Assembly (NCBI GenBank): GCA_038230975.1 | Contig: JBBRMF010000004.1 | Coordinates: forward strand, 1-48,741 | DNA from: JANXVV01 sp038230975 | GTDB taxonomy: Bacteria; Planctomycetota; Phycisphaerae; Tepidisphaerales; Tepidisphaeraceae | Length of the DNA: 48,741 nt | Reading direction: 5' to 3' | In this document: piece by piece, positions 18,217 to 24,959 of the stretch | Layout: every line of letters begins with the position of its first letter | Position numbering within the stretch: position 1 is the stretch's first letter | Position numbers and translations under genes: made by a program | Notes under the pieces: generated by a model | What the model was told of the DNA's origin: nothing | What the model saw: only the letters and a program-made list of their open reading frames with translations | The model's database searches: none

Positions 18217-19041
18217 ATGGTCGATGTTGAGAGCCGTAGAAATTTTAATTTGCTCGTTCGAGAAGCTTCACCTATGTGCGCCGAAAAAACACAACCTCTG
18301 GAGTACGCCCGCCCTCTGCGCGCTCAGCCTGTGAGGCCAATGGCTCTGGTCGGAATCGCAGTCGTCGCAGTCTTTTCGGGCGCGGTACTTGGCGTCCTGA
18401 CCAACGCCGTGAATGGAGCCGTTAGCCCTACATACTTCATCAATGTGATGGGCTGGCAGAGTGTTACGAATGTTTGGTTCACCACCATCATGCAGGGGGC
18501 TTTTGAAGGCACTGCGATTGGATTTCTATTCTCGGCGATTCTGACTACAACGATCGGCATTATTTCCGGCGCGACGTGCAGCTTTGCGCTAGGATTGCGA
18601 TGGCTGGGATTCATTGTCGCGGGCATTTTTGCGTTGTGGATCGTAGGTGGTTTCAGTGGAATGGCATTGGCATCGCTGAACCCGAATGCTTTTCGAACGA
18701 CATTTGTCGGCGTATCTGGCGACCGCGCACAAATGCTGCGATATGCATGGGTCGGTGGTTCAATATGGGGTGCCGAATTTGGAGGGTTTGCCGCCATTAT
18801 GGTTGGCCTGATTTTATTTCGCATAAAATGGCGAAAAATGCTCCTGCAGCAAACCGGCCAAGTTAGTAGGGTCCGCAGTACTCTGCGGACCATTCCTTCC
18901 CCGCCCAAACCGCTTCACTCTCCGAACGCCGCCTCGATTCCTTCGATATCTAATCCGCCGAAATCGGGAACGGTTACCAGCATGCCGTCACACCCGCAGC
19001 ACCACTTGGCATCATACACCCCTTCGCGTACGAGCCGGTGA
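18217..19041 (+). CDS. Hypothetical four-span membrane protein with repeat-derived tail
   Basis: Up to 274 aa from ATG 18217; ATG 18274 is an alternative start nearer the first span. Four hydrophobic segments are visible at about residues 43-65, 90-118, 125-155 and 178-205. After the last span and a basic patch (FRIKWRKMLLQQ) the frame runs into the REP palindrome at 18870 and then antisense across the RAYT 3' end. The last 55 or so residues (Pro/Ser-rich) are therefore probably not original. No family recognised. Confidence 0.55.
   Translation: MVDVESRRNFNLLVREASPMCAEKTQPLEYARPLRAQPVRPMALVGIAVVAVFSGAVLGVLTNAVNGAVSPTYFINVMGWQSVTNVWFTTIMQGAFEGTAIGFLFSAILTTTIGIISGATCSFALGLRWLGFIVAGIFALWIVGGFSGMALASLNPNAFRTTFVGVSGDRAQMLRYAWVGGSIWGAEFGGFAAIMVGLILFRIKWRKMLLQQTGQVSRVRSTLRTIPSPPKPLHSPNAASIPSISNPPKSGTVTSMPSHPQHHLASYTPSRTSR
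18870..18891. repeat. REP-like palindrome, GTAC apex, 3' flank of RAYT
   Basis: GGTCCGCAG arm, loop TACT, CTGCGGACC arm, in inverted loop orientation compared with 17137 and 18148. It lies 23 nt beyond the RAYT stop codon and inside the frame of the membrane protein. Confidence 0.88.
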
Positions 19042-19505
19042 AACGACGACCAGAGCCAAGTGTGCGGGCATCGGGCCAAGCCGTGTTTGACCGGGTTGTA
19101 ATGGATGAAATTAAAGTGCCGTTCCAAGTCGGTCTCGTCGCGGACGACGTGCTCCCAGAACCGCCGCTGCCAAACGCCGCGGCGGCGGTTGTGGCAGCGG
19201 GAGTCGCTAATCGCGCCCTCCCATCCACCGGCGGCAGTCCACGATAGGGTAAACGACCTCTTGATGCGCGCCCACCTTGTGGAGAAATCAGCGTCGCCCT
19301 CCGGAAGGGTCCAGATCGCGTGCAGGTGGTCGGGCAGCAGGACGAACGCGTCGATCCGAAACGGCGAGACGGCCCGGCACGCGTCGATCGCCCGGTGCAG
19401 TAGCGGCCGGGCGAGGTCGTCGCAGAGGAACCTCGCCCGCCGATAGGTTACGAGCGTGAAGAAGAACGTTCCGCCAGGGCGAAAAGCACGACGATAGTTG
19501 GGCAT
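18915..19505 (-). CDS. REP-associated tyrosine transposase (RAYT, Y1_Tnp)
   Basis: Complete 196-aa HUH-type single-strand transposase. The N-terminus GGTFFFTLVTYRRARFL, the metal-binding H-x-H in VLLPDHLHAIWTLPEGD, and the catalytic-Tyr region HFNFIHYNPVKHGL are all present. The tail SSFHRLVREGVYDAKWCCG is typical of the group. By family knowledge RAYTs cut and mobilise REP palindromes. Palindromes with a shared GTAC apex bracket it (18870-18891 and 19567-19594), as in known REP-RAYT arrangements. Higher G+C than its neighbours suggests recent arrival. No disabling change seen. Confidence 0.93.
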   Translation of the reverse strand: MPNYRRAFRPGGTFFFTLVTYRRARFLCDDLARPLLHRAIDACRAVSPFRIDAFVLLPDHLHAIWTLPEGDADFSTRWARIKRSFTLSWTAAGGWEGAISDSRCHNRRRGVWQRRFWEHVVRDETDLERHFNFIHYNPVKHGLARCPHTWLWSSFHRLVREGVYDAKWCCGCDGMLVTVPDFGGLDIEGIEAAFGE

Positions 19506-19566
19506 GGTGGGAAGAGAATACCGACGCGTCGTGGTCAGGTCGAGCGGTGATCGCCGACGGGGAAAT

Positions 19567-19594
19567 GGTCCGCAGGGGTACCTGCAGACCCTAC
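19567..19594. repeat. Degenerate REP-like palindrome, 5' flank of RAYT
   Basis: GGTCCGCAGGGGTACCTGCAGACC-like copy followed by CTAC. The GTAC centre and outer GGTCC/GACC are kept, with changes in the stem. It lies 61 nt upstream of the RAYT start. Confidence 0.75.
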
Positions 19595-19597
19595 GAA

Positions 19598-19619
19598 ACT
19601 TATCCCCTTTTCCGGGCCC
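19598..19619. repeat. Half-site of the AAAAGGGGATAAGTACAT element
   Basis: 22 bases (ACTTATCCCCTTTTCCGGG plus CCC) identical to 20722-20743, the right half of copy B and its flank. No left arm is present here. The rest of the 194-nt gap 19506-19699 shows nothing else. Confidence 0.8.
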
Positions 19620-19699
19620 AACTGTACGAAAACCGTTCGGTACCCGCCGACTCGGCGGAGTTTCTTGACCCTATGAGATCATTTCGGAGACAGTCAACT

Positions 19700-19999
19700 T
19701 CAAGGACTCTTAAGCATAAATCGAGATCCTTCAATGTGAATGAGAAAATCTTCAATTGGAGCGTCGTTTCTATCCATCGGGTAAAGAATTAAGCCAGTTC
19801 TGATGAGATTATCCCATTCTTCCCGCCACTCCTCAAGTCGCTTCTCGCGCAATAGCTGTCGCTCCTTGTCAAATAATGGACGTACCCGCTCAAAACCATG
19901 CTCGGGGTGAAAGGAGCCGAGCACCCAAGGAAAATCAAGAGTATCCTCTACCAATGTTCCGATAAACTCATGGCCTATATGGAGGCGATACTGAGACAT
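19700..19999 (-). CDS. Hypothetical protein (99 aa), immunity-like
   Basis: Small soluble acidic protein from ATG 19999, with a charged helix-rich middle (RPLFDKERQLLREKRLEEW) and a C-terminus LILYPMDRNDAPIEDFLIHI. It is the downstream partner of the 213-aa gene 27 nt upstream on the same strand. No family is recognised with certainty; the pair and its setting suggest orphan immunity or toxin-associated genes. Confidence 0.55.
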   Translation of the reverse strand: MSQYRLHIGHEFIGTLVEDTLDFPWVLGSFHPEHGFERVRPLFDKERQLLREKRLEEWREEWDNLIRTGLILYPMDRNDAPIEDFLIHIEGSRFMLKSP

Positions 20000-20026
20000 T
20001 GAACAATACCAGACTTTCCAAAGGAG

Positions 20027-20668
20027 CTAGTTTGAGTCTCGACGGAACGAGTGGCCAAGTTTGAAAACTTCGCAGGGTGATTTGAGAGAATTCGGATTAG
20101 GCACGAAATCGCCCGTAATTATACCTGAATCATTGACACGCCATGCGCCTATAATTCTGTCGGGTGGGATATCGTCGTTTTCATTTAAGTTTCCATCAAT
20201 CATGTATATCCATCCGTTGGGGCATTCGAGTGCCTGAGCAACAGCTGCGGGAGGGGGAGGTCCGACAAATATTGCGTTACTCTCCAAGAATTTTCGATAA
20301 GCCATTGCTTGTACATTGACAGTAGCAATAAGGTCAATAGGAGCGTCGTCGAAAATGTTAATCTGAACTTTAGAACCGCCGTCACGTTGAGAATAAAGTT
20401 CAACAATCGATCCACCGCTTTGCATTCTTGATCGCGCTGGAGGAAAGGCATCGATTCGTGCTCCGGCACATGCAATCCGACTGCCAATCGCTTCCAATTG
20501 AAGACGAATATCGCATAGGCACTGAAATAGATCATCCGATTCACTAGAATACATTCCAAGAATTTTTGATTGTAAAGTTACACGCCAAGGTGCTTTGATA
20601 GAATAGGAAACGATACACTCTTCAGTGCATCCCGTCGATGCTACGATTCGGATGGTAACTGCTTTCAT
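20027..20668 (-). CDS. Hypothetical protein (213 aa), immunity-like, next to palindrome B
   Basis: Starts at ATG 20668; the frame also begins at ATG 20695, which is supplied by the palindrome arm and would add MYLSPFQVS. The central part (ESDDLFQCLCDIRLQLEAIG, then CAGARIDAFPPARSRMQSGG, then INIFDDAP) resembles small bacterial hypotheticals with a GAR-D-x-P pattern that often lie beside toxin genes; this comparison is from memory and unverified. No signal peptide or membrane segment. Confidence 0.55.
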   Translation of the reverse strand: MKAVTIRIVASTGCTEECIVSYSIKAPWRVTLQSKILGMYSSESDDLFQCLCDIRLQLEAIGSRIACAGARIDAFPPARSRMQSGGSIVELYSQRDGGSKVQINIFDDAPIDLIATVNVQAMAYRKFLESNAIFVGPPPPAAVAQALECPNGWIYMIDGNLNENDDIPPDRIIGAWRVNDSGIITGDFVPNPNSLKSPCEVFKLGHSFRRDSN

Positions 20669-20676
20669 TGACACCT

Positions 20677-20736
20677 GAAAAGGGGATAAGTACATTCATT
20701 TCATTTCATTCCATTATATGTACTTATCCCCTTTTC
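20677..20736. repeat. AAAAGGGGATAAGTACAT palindrome, copy B
   Basis: Perfect 19-bp arms (GAAAAGGGGATAAGTACAT and its complement) around a 22-nt loop containing TCATT repeated three times and then CCATT. Each arm reads ATGTACTTATCCCC outward, so the palindrome places an ATG at the head of an open frame on both sides (20695 minus, 20718 plus). Confidence 0.92.
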
Positions 20737-20930
20737 CGGGCCCCGGTTACCCCTCTATCGGTCTCTACGGTGAGGGCTCGATCGGCATAAATGATGATAC
20801 TTATAACGATTCAAAAACTCGATATCGTGGCCTGGGTGCATCCCTCGGCTGGGGCGGTGCAAGTGACACAAGCGTGTCGGGGGGGGATAGTCTTAAGTTA
20901 CTTCATCGCGACAAACGTAATCTAGCTTAA
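20718..20930 (+). pseudogene. Probable remnant of a toxin-protein C-terminal tail
   Basis: 70-residue open frame whose only start is the ATG in the palindrome arm. From residue 9 it reads GYPSIGLYGEGSIGIND and then GLGASLGWGGASDTS, a Gly/Ser-rich beta-like pattern reminiscent of the extreme C-termini of RHS-type or other polymorphic toxin proteins. There is no upstream coding continuation on this strand, so it is best read as a broken fragment. Low certainty. Confidence 0.35.
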
Positions 20931-20941
20931 GTAATAGTGCT

Positions 20942-21427
20942 ATGGTTTTTGGTGAAGGGTGGTGCGAAGTGATCATATTTGGACGTGCAAAAAGCCATGC
21001 CGGTGGGTGCTTTAGCACGATTTTGTTTTTCATGTTGGCTATTTTTATGGTCTCTGCGTATATCCGCGGATATCAAGGGCCATATGCGAGGGCTCAACGA
21101 ATTCGAAATTCTGATCCTTGTCAATCTGTCGTACTATTTGCAGAAGATATCCGAATCGACCACAAGAGCTCAGGGAATAGCGTTCATGAACTTTCTACAA
21201 TCGATTCTGAATGTGCTATGCGTGAAATTGTTCGCCTTTTAGATTCGCGCGATGGAAAGCATGTGGGTAAAAGTTCTCGAGAGGTATTATTCAACGCATT
21301 GAAGCGACAATCGCTTGCTATTTCAACGCAAATCCCTGATTACGATCCTGCAGGCTCGTTGGATACTCGGAGGTATCAACAGCAAGAATGGCATGAGTGG
21401 CTGGATAAGCACAATATCAAGCGATAA
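20942..21427 (+). CDS. Hypothetical membrane-anchored protein (161 aa)
   Basis: Begins 11 nt after the toxin-tail remnant stop. One hydrophobic segment (FSTILFFMLAIFMVSAYI, about residues 24-41) is followed by a soluble, charged domain rich in Ser, Asp and Arg. No family recognised. Following a toxin-tail-like fragment on the same strand, it might be a cognate membrane-anchored immunity protein; that is inference. Its TAA lies 13 nt before the IS element. Confidence 0.55.
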   Translation: MVFGEGWCEVIIFGRAKSHAGGCFSTILFFMLAIFMVSAYIRGYQGPYARAQRIRNSDPCQSVVLFAEDIRIDHKSSGNSVHELSTIDSECAMREIVRLLDSRDGKHVGKSSREVLFNALKRQSLAISTQIPDYDPAGSLDTRRYQQQEWHEWLDKHNIKR

Positions 21428-22408
21428 GGGAAACGGAACAGGGACGCAGCGGCTCTGTCTCGACCCTCTGCAAGTACGCCTGAAGATCATCAGGTTATGG
21501 ACGATCACCCTCAAGAGTTGCTCATGGCGGCGGGCCCGTGGGGAGCGGGCACGGAGGCTGTCGCCGAGGTTTCGCTTGAGCATGCTGTTAACCGTCTCGA
21601 CCTGCGCCCGCTGGCCGTAGGGCCGTCCTTTTTGCGAGCCGGCGAGGCGCTTTCGCATCAGCCGCCGGTAGCGGCCCGCGGGTGCCATTTGGCTGGGGCG
21701 TCCGGCGCTGGGCTTGATGTAGGAGCGGAGGCCAAGTTCGTTGCGCGCGAGGCAATGGTTGGATTCTGAATCGTAGCCGGCGTCTCCGAGGACGGTCTTC
21801 AATCGCCGTTTGGGCACGCGGCCCAGGGCCTCGCGTAGCAGAGGTTCAAAATCCGGGCAATCGGATCCCATGCCGGACTTGGCGATAGCCGAGAGGATCA
21901 CATGCGTTCGGGTGTTCACGGCGATGCCAAGCTTTGGCGTTCGCCTGGCCGAGCGGCGGCGGGCGGCATCGGCAGTGCGTCGGTCGTTGGAGGCATAATG
22001 CCGACATCGCCGTTCGTAATGACGGCTGCGGTGATGAGTATCGAAATGGCTCGAGTCGATCGCCACCGTCGAGCCTAACAGCCGGCCCAGCACGGCCCAT
22101 TCACCAAGCCGGTCCAGGAACGTGCGAGAGCGGTGGCCCAGGTTCAACGCATGAAACGCCCGGCACAGCGTGTTGTGATCCGGCACCTTGTTCATGCCAA
22201 TTTCCCGGCACCAGTGCGGAGCGTCCGCAAGCAACGCCTCAATGCCGCGATAGGTCTGCCGCTGGTGCTCTTTAAGCGCCAGGCACGCAAATAACTGCGG
22301 CAACGTAAAATCATGACGCGAGAATTTATTGCGATACTCGGGAAGGCACTGCTTGGCCAGATGATAGGCCGCCAGCATCACCCTCCGTGGTGATTTACAG
22401 GTCAACAT
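21323..22408 (-). CDS. IS5/IS4-type DDE transposase reading out of the IS
   Basis: Transposase_11-type DDE enzyme. Catalytic residues are visible: first Asp in VAIDSSHFDTHH near residue 116, second in VLGDAGYDSE near 207, and Glu in QVETVNSMLKRNLGD near 277. The core ends with HEQLLRVIVHNLMIFRR. No in-frame stop occurs before the left inverted repeat, so the frame crosses the IS end and stops 118 nt out in host DNA, adding about 40 foreign residues. ATG 22408 is the only good start; 361 aa in total. Confidence 0.9.
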   Translation of the reverse strand: MLTCKSPRRVMLAAYHLAKQCLPEYRNKFSRHDFTLPQLFACLALKEHQRQTYRGIEALLADAPHWCREIGMNKVPDHNTLCRAFHALNLGHRSRTFLDRLGEWAVLGRLLGSTVAIDSSHFDTHHRSRHYERRCRHYASNDRRTADAARRRSARRTPKLGIAVNTRTHVILSAIAKSGMGSDCPDFEPLLREALGRVPKRRLKTVLGDAGYDSESNHCLARNELGLRSYIKPSAGRPSQMAPAGRYRRLMRKRLAGSQKGRPYGQRAQVETVNSMLKRNLGDSLRARSPRARRHEQLLRVIVHNLMIFRRTCRGSRQSRCVPVPFPLSLDIVLIQPLMPFLLLIPPSIQRACRIVIRDLR

Positions 22409-22483
22409 CGTAGGAGTACTACGTTCAAAAAACGGCGAGCTCTACGGGAAATGTGAAGGGTCGAGACAGAGCCGCTGCGTCCC
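21441..22483. mobile_element. IS5-like insertion sequence, 1043 bp, perfect 27-bp inverted repeats
   Basis: Terminal inverted repeats at 21441-21467 and 22457-22483 match over 27 bases (outer end GGGACGCAGCGGCTCTGTCT). One DDE transposase gene is inside on the minus strand. No target duplication is evident: the left flank ends GGAACA and the right flank begins GGTTTC. Perfect inverted repeats and an unbroken frame suggest recent insertion. Confidence 0.93.
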
Positions 22484-22525
22484 GGTTTCGTGTCCCAGAC
22501 GGACTCGCGCTCTAAGGCGAGCGAG

Positions 22526-23026
22526 TCAATTCTCGTTTGTTGGCACAAGTCCACGCACGATCTCCGGTCTGTTTTTCATCGCCCATTCACGGACTGTTTC
22601 TGACGTGCCATCATTAATGGGTGCCGACCACTTAGCTCCGGCGGATAAAAGTCGCCTCGCCGATTTCGTGTACCCCATACTGATCGCTGCATATAACGGA
22701 CTATCACCGGGAGGATTAGGATCAGCTCCGTGATTTAAGAGCCATTCCAAAATTTCATCCCTTATTCCATAACCGGCAGCGACCGAAATTAATGTACCCG
22801 TGTGTTTCCCGTCTGTTTCATTGTAGCTGTACGCGGCGTTTGGATTATTCAGCCACCAAAGTTTCAATAGAACATGTCGCTGGGGGACATTGGGATTAGC
22901 AATATCGTCTAGAAGAAGTCTCAGGTTTGGCCGCAGTATCGGGATTCGTCCTCGAAATCCCAAAATTAGAAAAGCCGCCAAACATCCTGTAAGAATCATA
23001 CCAAATTTGATTTTAGTACGGCTCAT
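22526..23026 (-). CDS. Membrane-anchored ankyrin-repeat protein
   Basis: 166 aa from ATG 23026, preferred over the ATG at 23059 because GAGGTG lies just upstream. An N-terminal hydrophobic segment (FGMILTGCLAAFLILGF) acts as an anchor or signal. Ankyrin-like units follow: ILEWLLNHGADPNPPGDSPLYAAISMGYTKSARRLLSAGAKW (about residues 95-136). It lies downstream of the toxin-like fragment and its neighbour on the same strand; ankyrin proteins occur as immunity or accessory genes in toxin loci, so that role is plausible but unproven. Confidence 0.7.
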   Translation of the reverse strand: MSRTKIKFGMILTGCLAAFLILGFRGRIPILRPNLRLLLDDIANPNVPQRHVLLKLWWLNNPNAAYSYNETDGKHTGTLISVAAGYGIRDEILEWLLNHGADPNPPGDSPLYAAISMGYTKSARRLLSAGAKWSAPINDGTSETVREWAMKNRPEIVRGLVPTNEN

Positions 23027-23087
23027 GCTCACCTCAAAAACCAAGCATTTATTTTCCACAATATCGAGATAAAACCATTCGAAAACC

Positions 23088-23621
23088 CTAAAAAATCTTT
23101 GCCTGCTTTACCTGCATATAATCTTCAAAAACTATTTTGCCCCACCCACTGGCTCTACCTTGTTTGACGTAAAGACGGTCAAAGTCATATCGGCCGGAAC
23201 CAACTGGCGAAAACGCGTTGATCCCTGCATCGTACGAGTAGCCGAACAACGTCTTTGCCGCCTGCGTCCATTCATCAGTCGGTCGCTTTAATGATTCAAT
23301 ATCAACCTGAGTGCCTTGATAAAAAAAACTCTGTCCCGGTACTATCGGAATACTGCGGTCTTTTGAGGTATCTTTCATAAAAGCTCGGTAGTTGTCTGCA
23401 CGAAACCGAAGCACGTGCGCTAAAAGATAGATGCTCTCCTGTGGATTGCTTAATATACTAATAGAATCGGAAAAGGGGATAAGTACATATTCGAAAGCCA
23501 ATAATGTACTTATCCCCTTTTCTGTTCCCATCCCAATCGGTAATGGGAATTTCCTGCCTAGCCGAAACGGCCCGGCTGCTTCATTTGCGATGTCGATCTG
23601 CAGTGGTTTGGATAATTCCAT
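23088..23621 (-). CDS. Hypothetical protein (177 aa) carrying palindrome copy C in frame
   Basis: Starts at ATG 23621 with AGGAGG 11 nt upstream, 4 nt after the stop of the toxin-like fragment. Residues 1-31 (to PLPIGM) and 54-177 look like ordinary coding sequence. Between them about 22 residues (GTEKGISTLLAFEYVLIPFS plus two) are encoded by the 65-bp palindrome. The C-terminal part (FGYSYDAGINAFSPVGSG, RASGWGKIVFEDY) is not recognised. It could be a second toxin-associated or immunity protein. Whether the product still works with the insertion is unknown. Confidence 0.6.
   Translation of the reverse strand: MELSKPLQIDIANEAAGPFRLGRKFPLPIGMGTEKGISTLLAFEYVLIPFSDSISILSNPQESIYLLAHVLRFRADNYRAFMKDTSKDRSIPIVPGQSFFYQGTQVDIESLKRPTDEWTQAAKTLFGYSYDAGINAFSPVGSGRYDFDRLYVKQGRASGWGKIVFEDYMQVKQAKIF
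23464..23528. repeat. AAAAGGGGATAAGTACAT palindrome, copy C, inside a coding region
   Basis: 65 bases identical to 24743-24807 (copy D), in the same loop orientation. 19-bp perfect arms (23470-23488 and 23504-23522) flank the loop ATTCGAAAGCCAATA. Three of its six frames are free of stop codons, including the one used by the host ORF. Confidence 0.93.
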
Positions 23622-23625
23622 ATTT

Positions 23626-24780
23626 TTAGCGGCCTCCTGTTCCACTCGCCTCATTCACTATTCTTTGAAGGCTTTGAGGAAGAGGTTCGTTACTTCCGTT
23701 CGCAATGCGCTGACGCCACGCGGTATAATTTCTGTACTCGCGTGTATTTTCGGTTCCACCGACGTATGTCTTAATTATCGCTCCGTAACCATCAGGATCC
23801 CGCGAAGCGGCTAAGTTTCTTAGTTGAGACGTAGTAAACATTCCAAGATCGCTTCGCATTCTGGCTTCAACGTTTTGGGCGACGTTCCGCGCTTTTGCGG
23901 CATATACAACCGCTCCCTCGCCTACAACTGCTCCTGCTCCCGAACCTGTAACTCCGGCTGCGACAGTTCCTAGAAATCCAGTACCCGAGCCAATGGCGGA
24001 AAAAGTGGCCGCGTTCCCGAGTCCGATTGAAGAAAGTTGATAGATTCCTGTTGCGGCGGGGTCATCTGAAAGAACGGTCTGGGCCATTCCAAGCCCCACT
24101 CCCGTAAACTGCAAAGTTGGACCCACATATGGCGATACTGCGCCGATTCCCCTATAAGTGGAGAGTTGAAAGCGCTGCAAAAGTCCGAGAGGTTGAGGAT
24201 TCCAAGCTGTGGCCGCATAGGACTCGGCCTGTGCTACACTTGCGTAGTTCATTATGCTTACGGCTCGGCCTCCAACCGACTCACTGGTATCGGCTAAAAT
24301 ATTTGTGAGGTTCAGCTCGTGCATCGCTATGTCAGCAGCGACGAGCGTCCTCATCTGATTCTTGGCTGCGGCTGCTGTCATATCCAGTGCATCAAATTCC
24401 ATCTGCGCTGCTGCTGGATCTGTAAATGCTCCGATTGGCCCAAATCGAGTCCCGGCACCCCGAAGGATTGATTTCAAGATTTTAGGACCCGTTGACACAA
24501 GGTTCTTCCCATCTTGAAGTAAGCTGCTACTGGACACCGCCAAATCAAGATCAGAGCTTGCGCGGAATGGGAGGTTTTTGGCGATGCTCCAACCTGTAAG
24601 GGAACTACCTTGAATTCCGACTTTCGCATCCACGTACCCCAGGCTCGACAACCCGTTCTGGAACGAGTTCATAGTGTCGGCGTAATGAGTAAATGAGTCA
24701 AACGCATACGGAAAGAAAGGTTGCTGAGTGCCGCTCAGCAGCGAATCGGAAAAGGGGATAAGTACATATTCGAAAGCCAA
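23626..24780 (-). pseudogene. Truncated polymorphic-toxin-like protein with nucleotidyltransferase-like motif
   Basis: Open frame of 384 residues whose only usable start is a TTG inside palindrome D; the upstream frame stops without an ATG, so the 5' part is missing. After the palindrome-coded MAFEYVLIPFSDS it reads ADTMNSFQNGLSSLGYVDAK, then GIQGSSLTGWSIAK and SSDLDLAVSSSSLLQ. This GS...DLD pattern resembles the minimal nucleotidyltransferase fold used as a C-terminal domain in some RHS/polymorphic toxins. Later come a Gly/Ala-rich stretch (about 215-285) and a basic C-terminus. It resembles a displaced toxin tip; the domain call rests on pattern memory. Confidence 0.55.
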
Positions 24781-24807
24781 TAATGTACTTATCCCCTTTT
24801 CTGTTCC
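24743..24807. repeat. AAAAGGGGATAAGTACAT palindrome, copy D
   Basis: 65 bases identical to copy C. Arms are 24749-24767 and 24783-24801. It marks the broken 5' end of the toxin-like frame and is read through in the same frame as copy C. Confidence 0.93.
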
Positions 24808-24863
24808 GACAAAACGCGCGACTGCTAAAATCGAAGCAAGGCGGTAAACAGTTACCGGTCAAG

Positions 24864-24895
24864 CCACAGGTCTGCGGAGTACCGCCGACCTGTGG
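24864..24895. repeat. REP-like palindrome, GTAC apex (CCACAGGTC arms)
   Basis: CCACAGGTC and GACCTGTGG arms around TGCGGAGTACCGCC. The stem differs from the 17-19 kb copies, but the GGAGTACC apex is shared. It lies in the short gap before the histidine kinase 3' end. Confidence 0.82.
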
Positions 24896-24959
24896 CACCT
24901 TATTTATTTTAGGTACGCCCACCCCTGCATGAGGATCGTCCAAGGCAACGAGCGATCGA

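Noticed and set aside
19547..19792. 81-codon plus-strand frame
   Set aside because: Crosses a REP, a half-site and the 3' end of the 99-aa minus-strand gene; composition is not protein-like.
21435..22490. Target-site duplication of the IS
   Set aside because: Flanks GGAACA and GGTTTC do not match at any length from 2 to 9, so none can be claimed.
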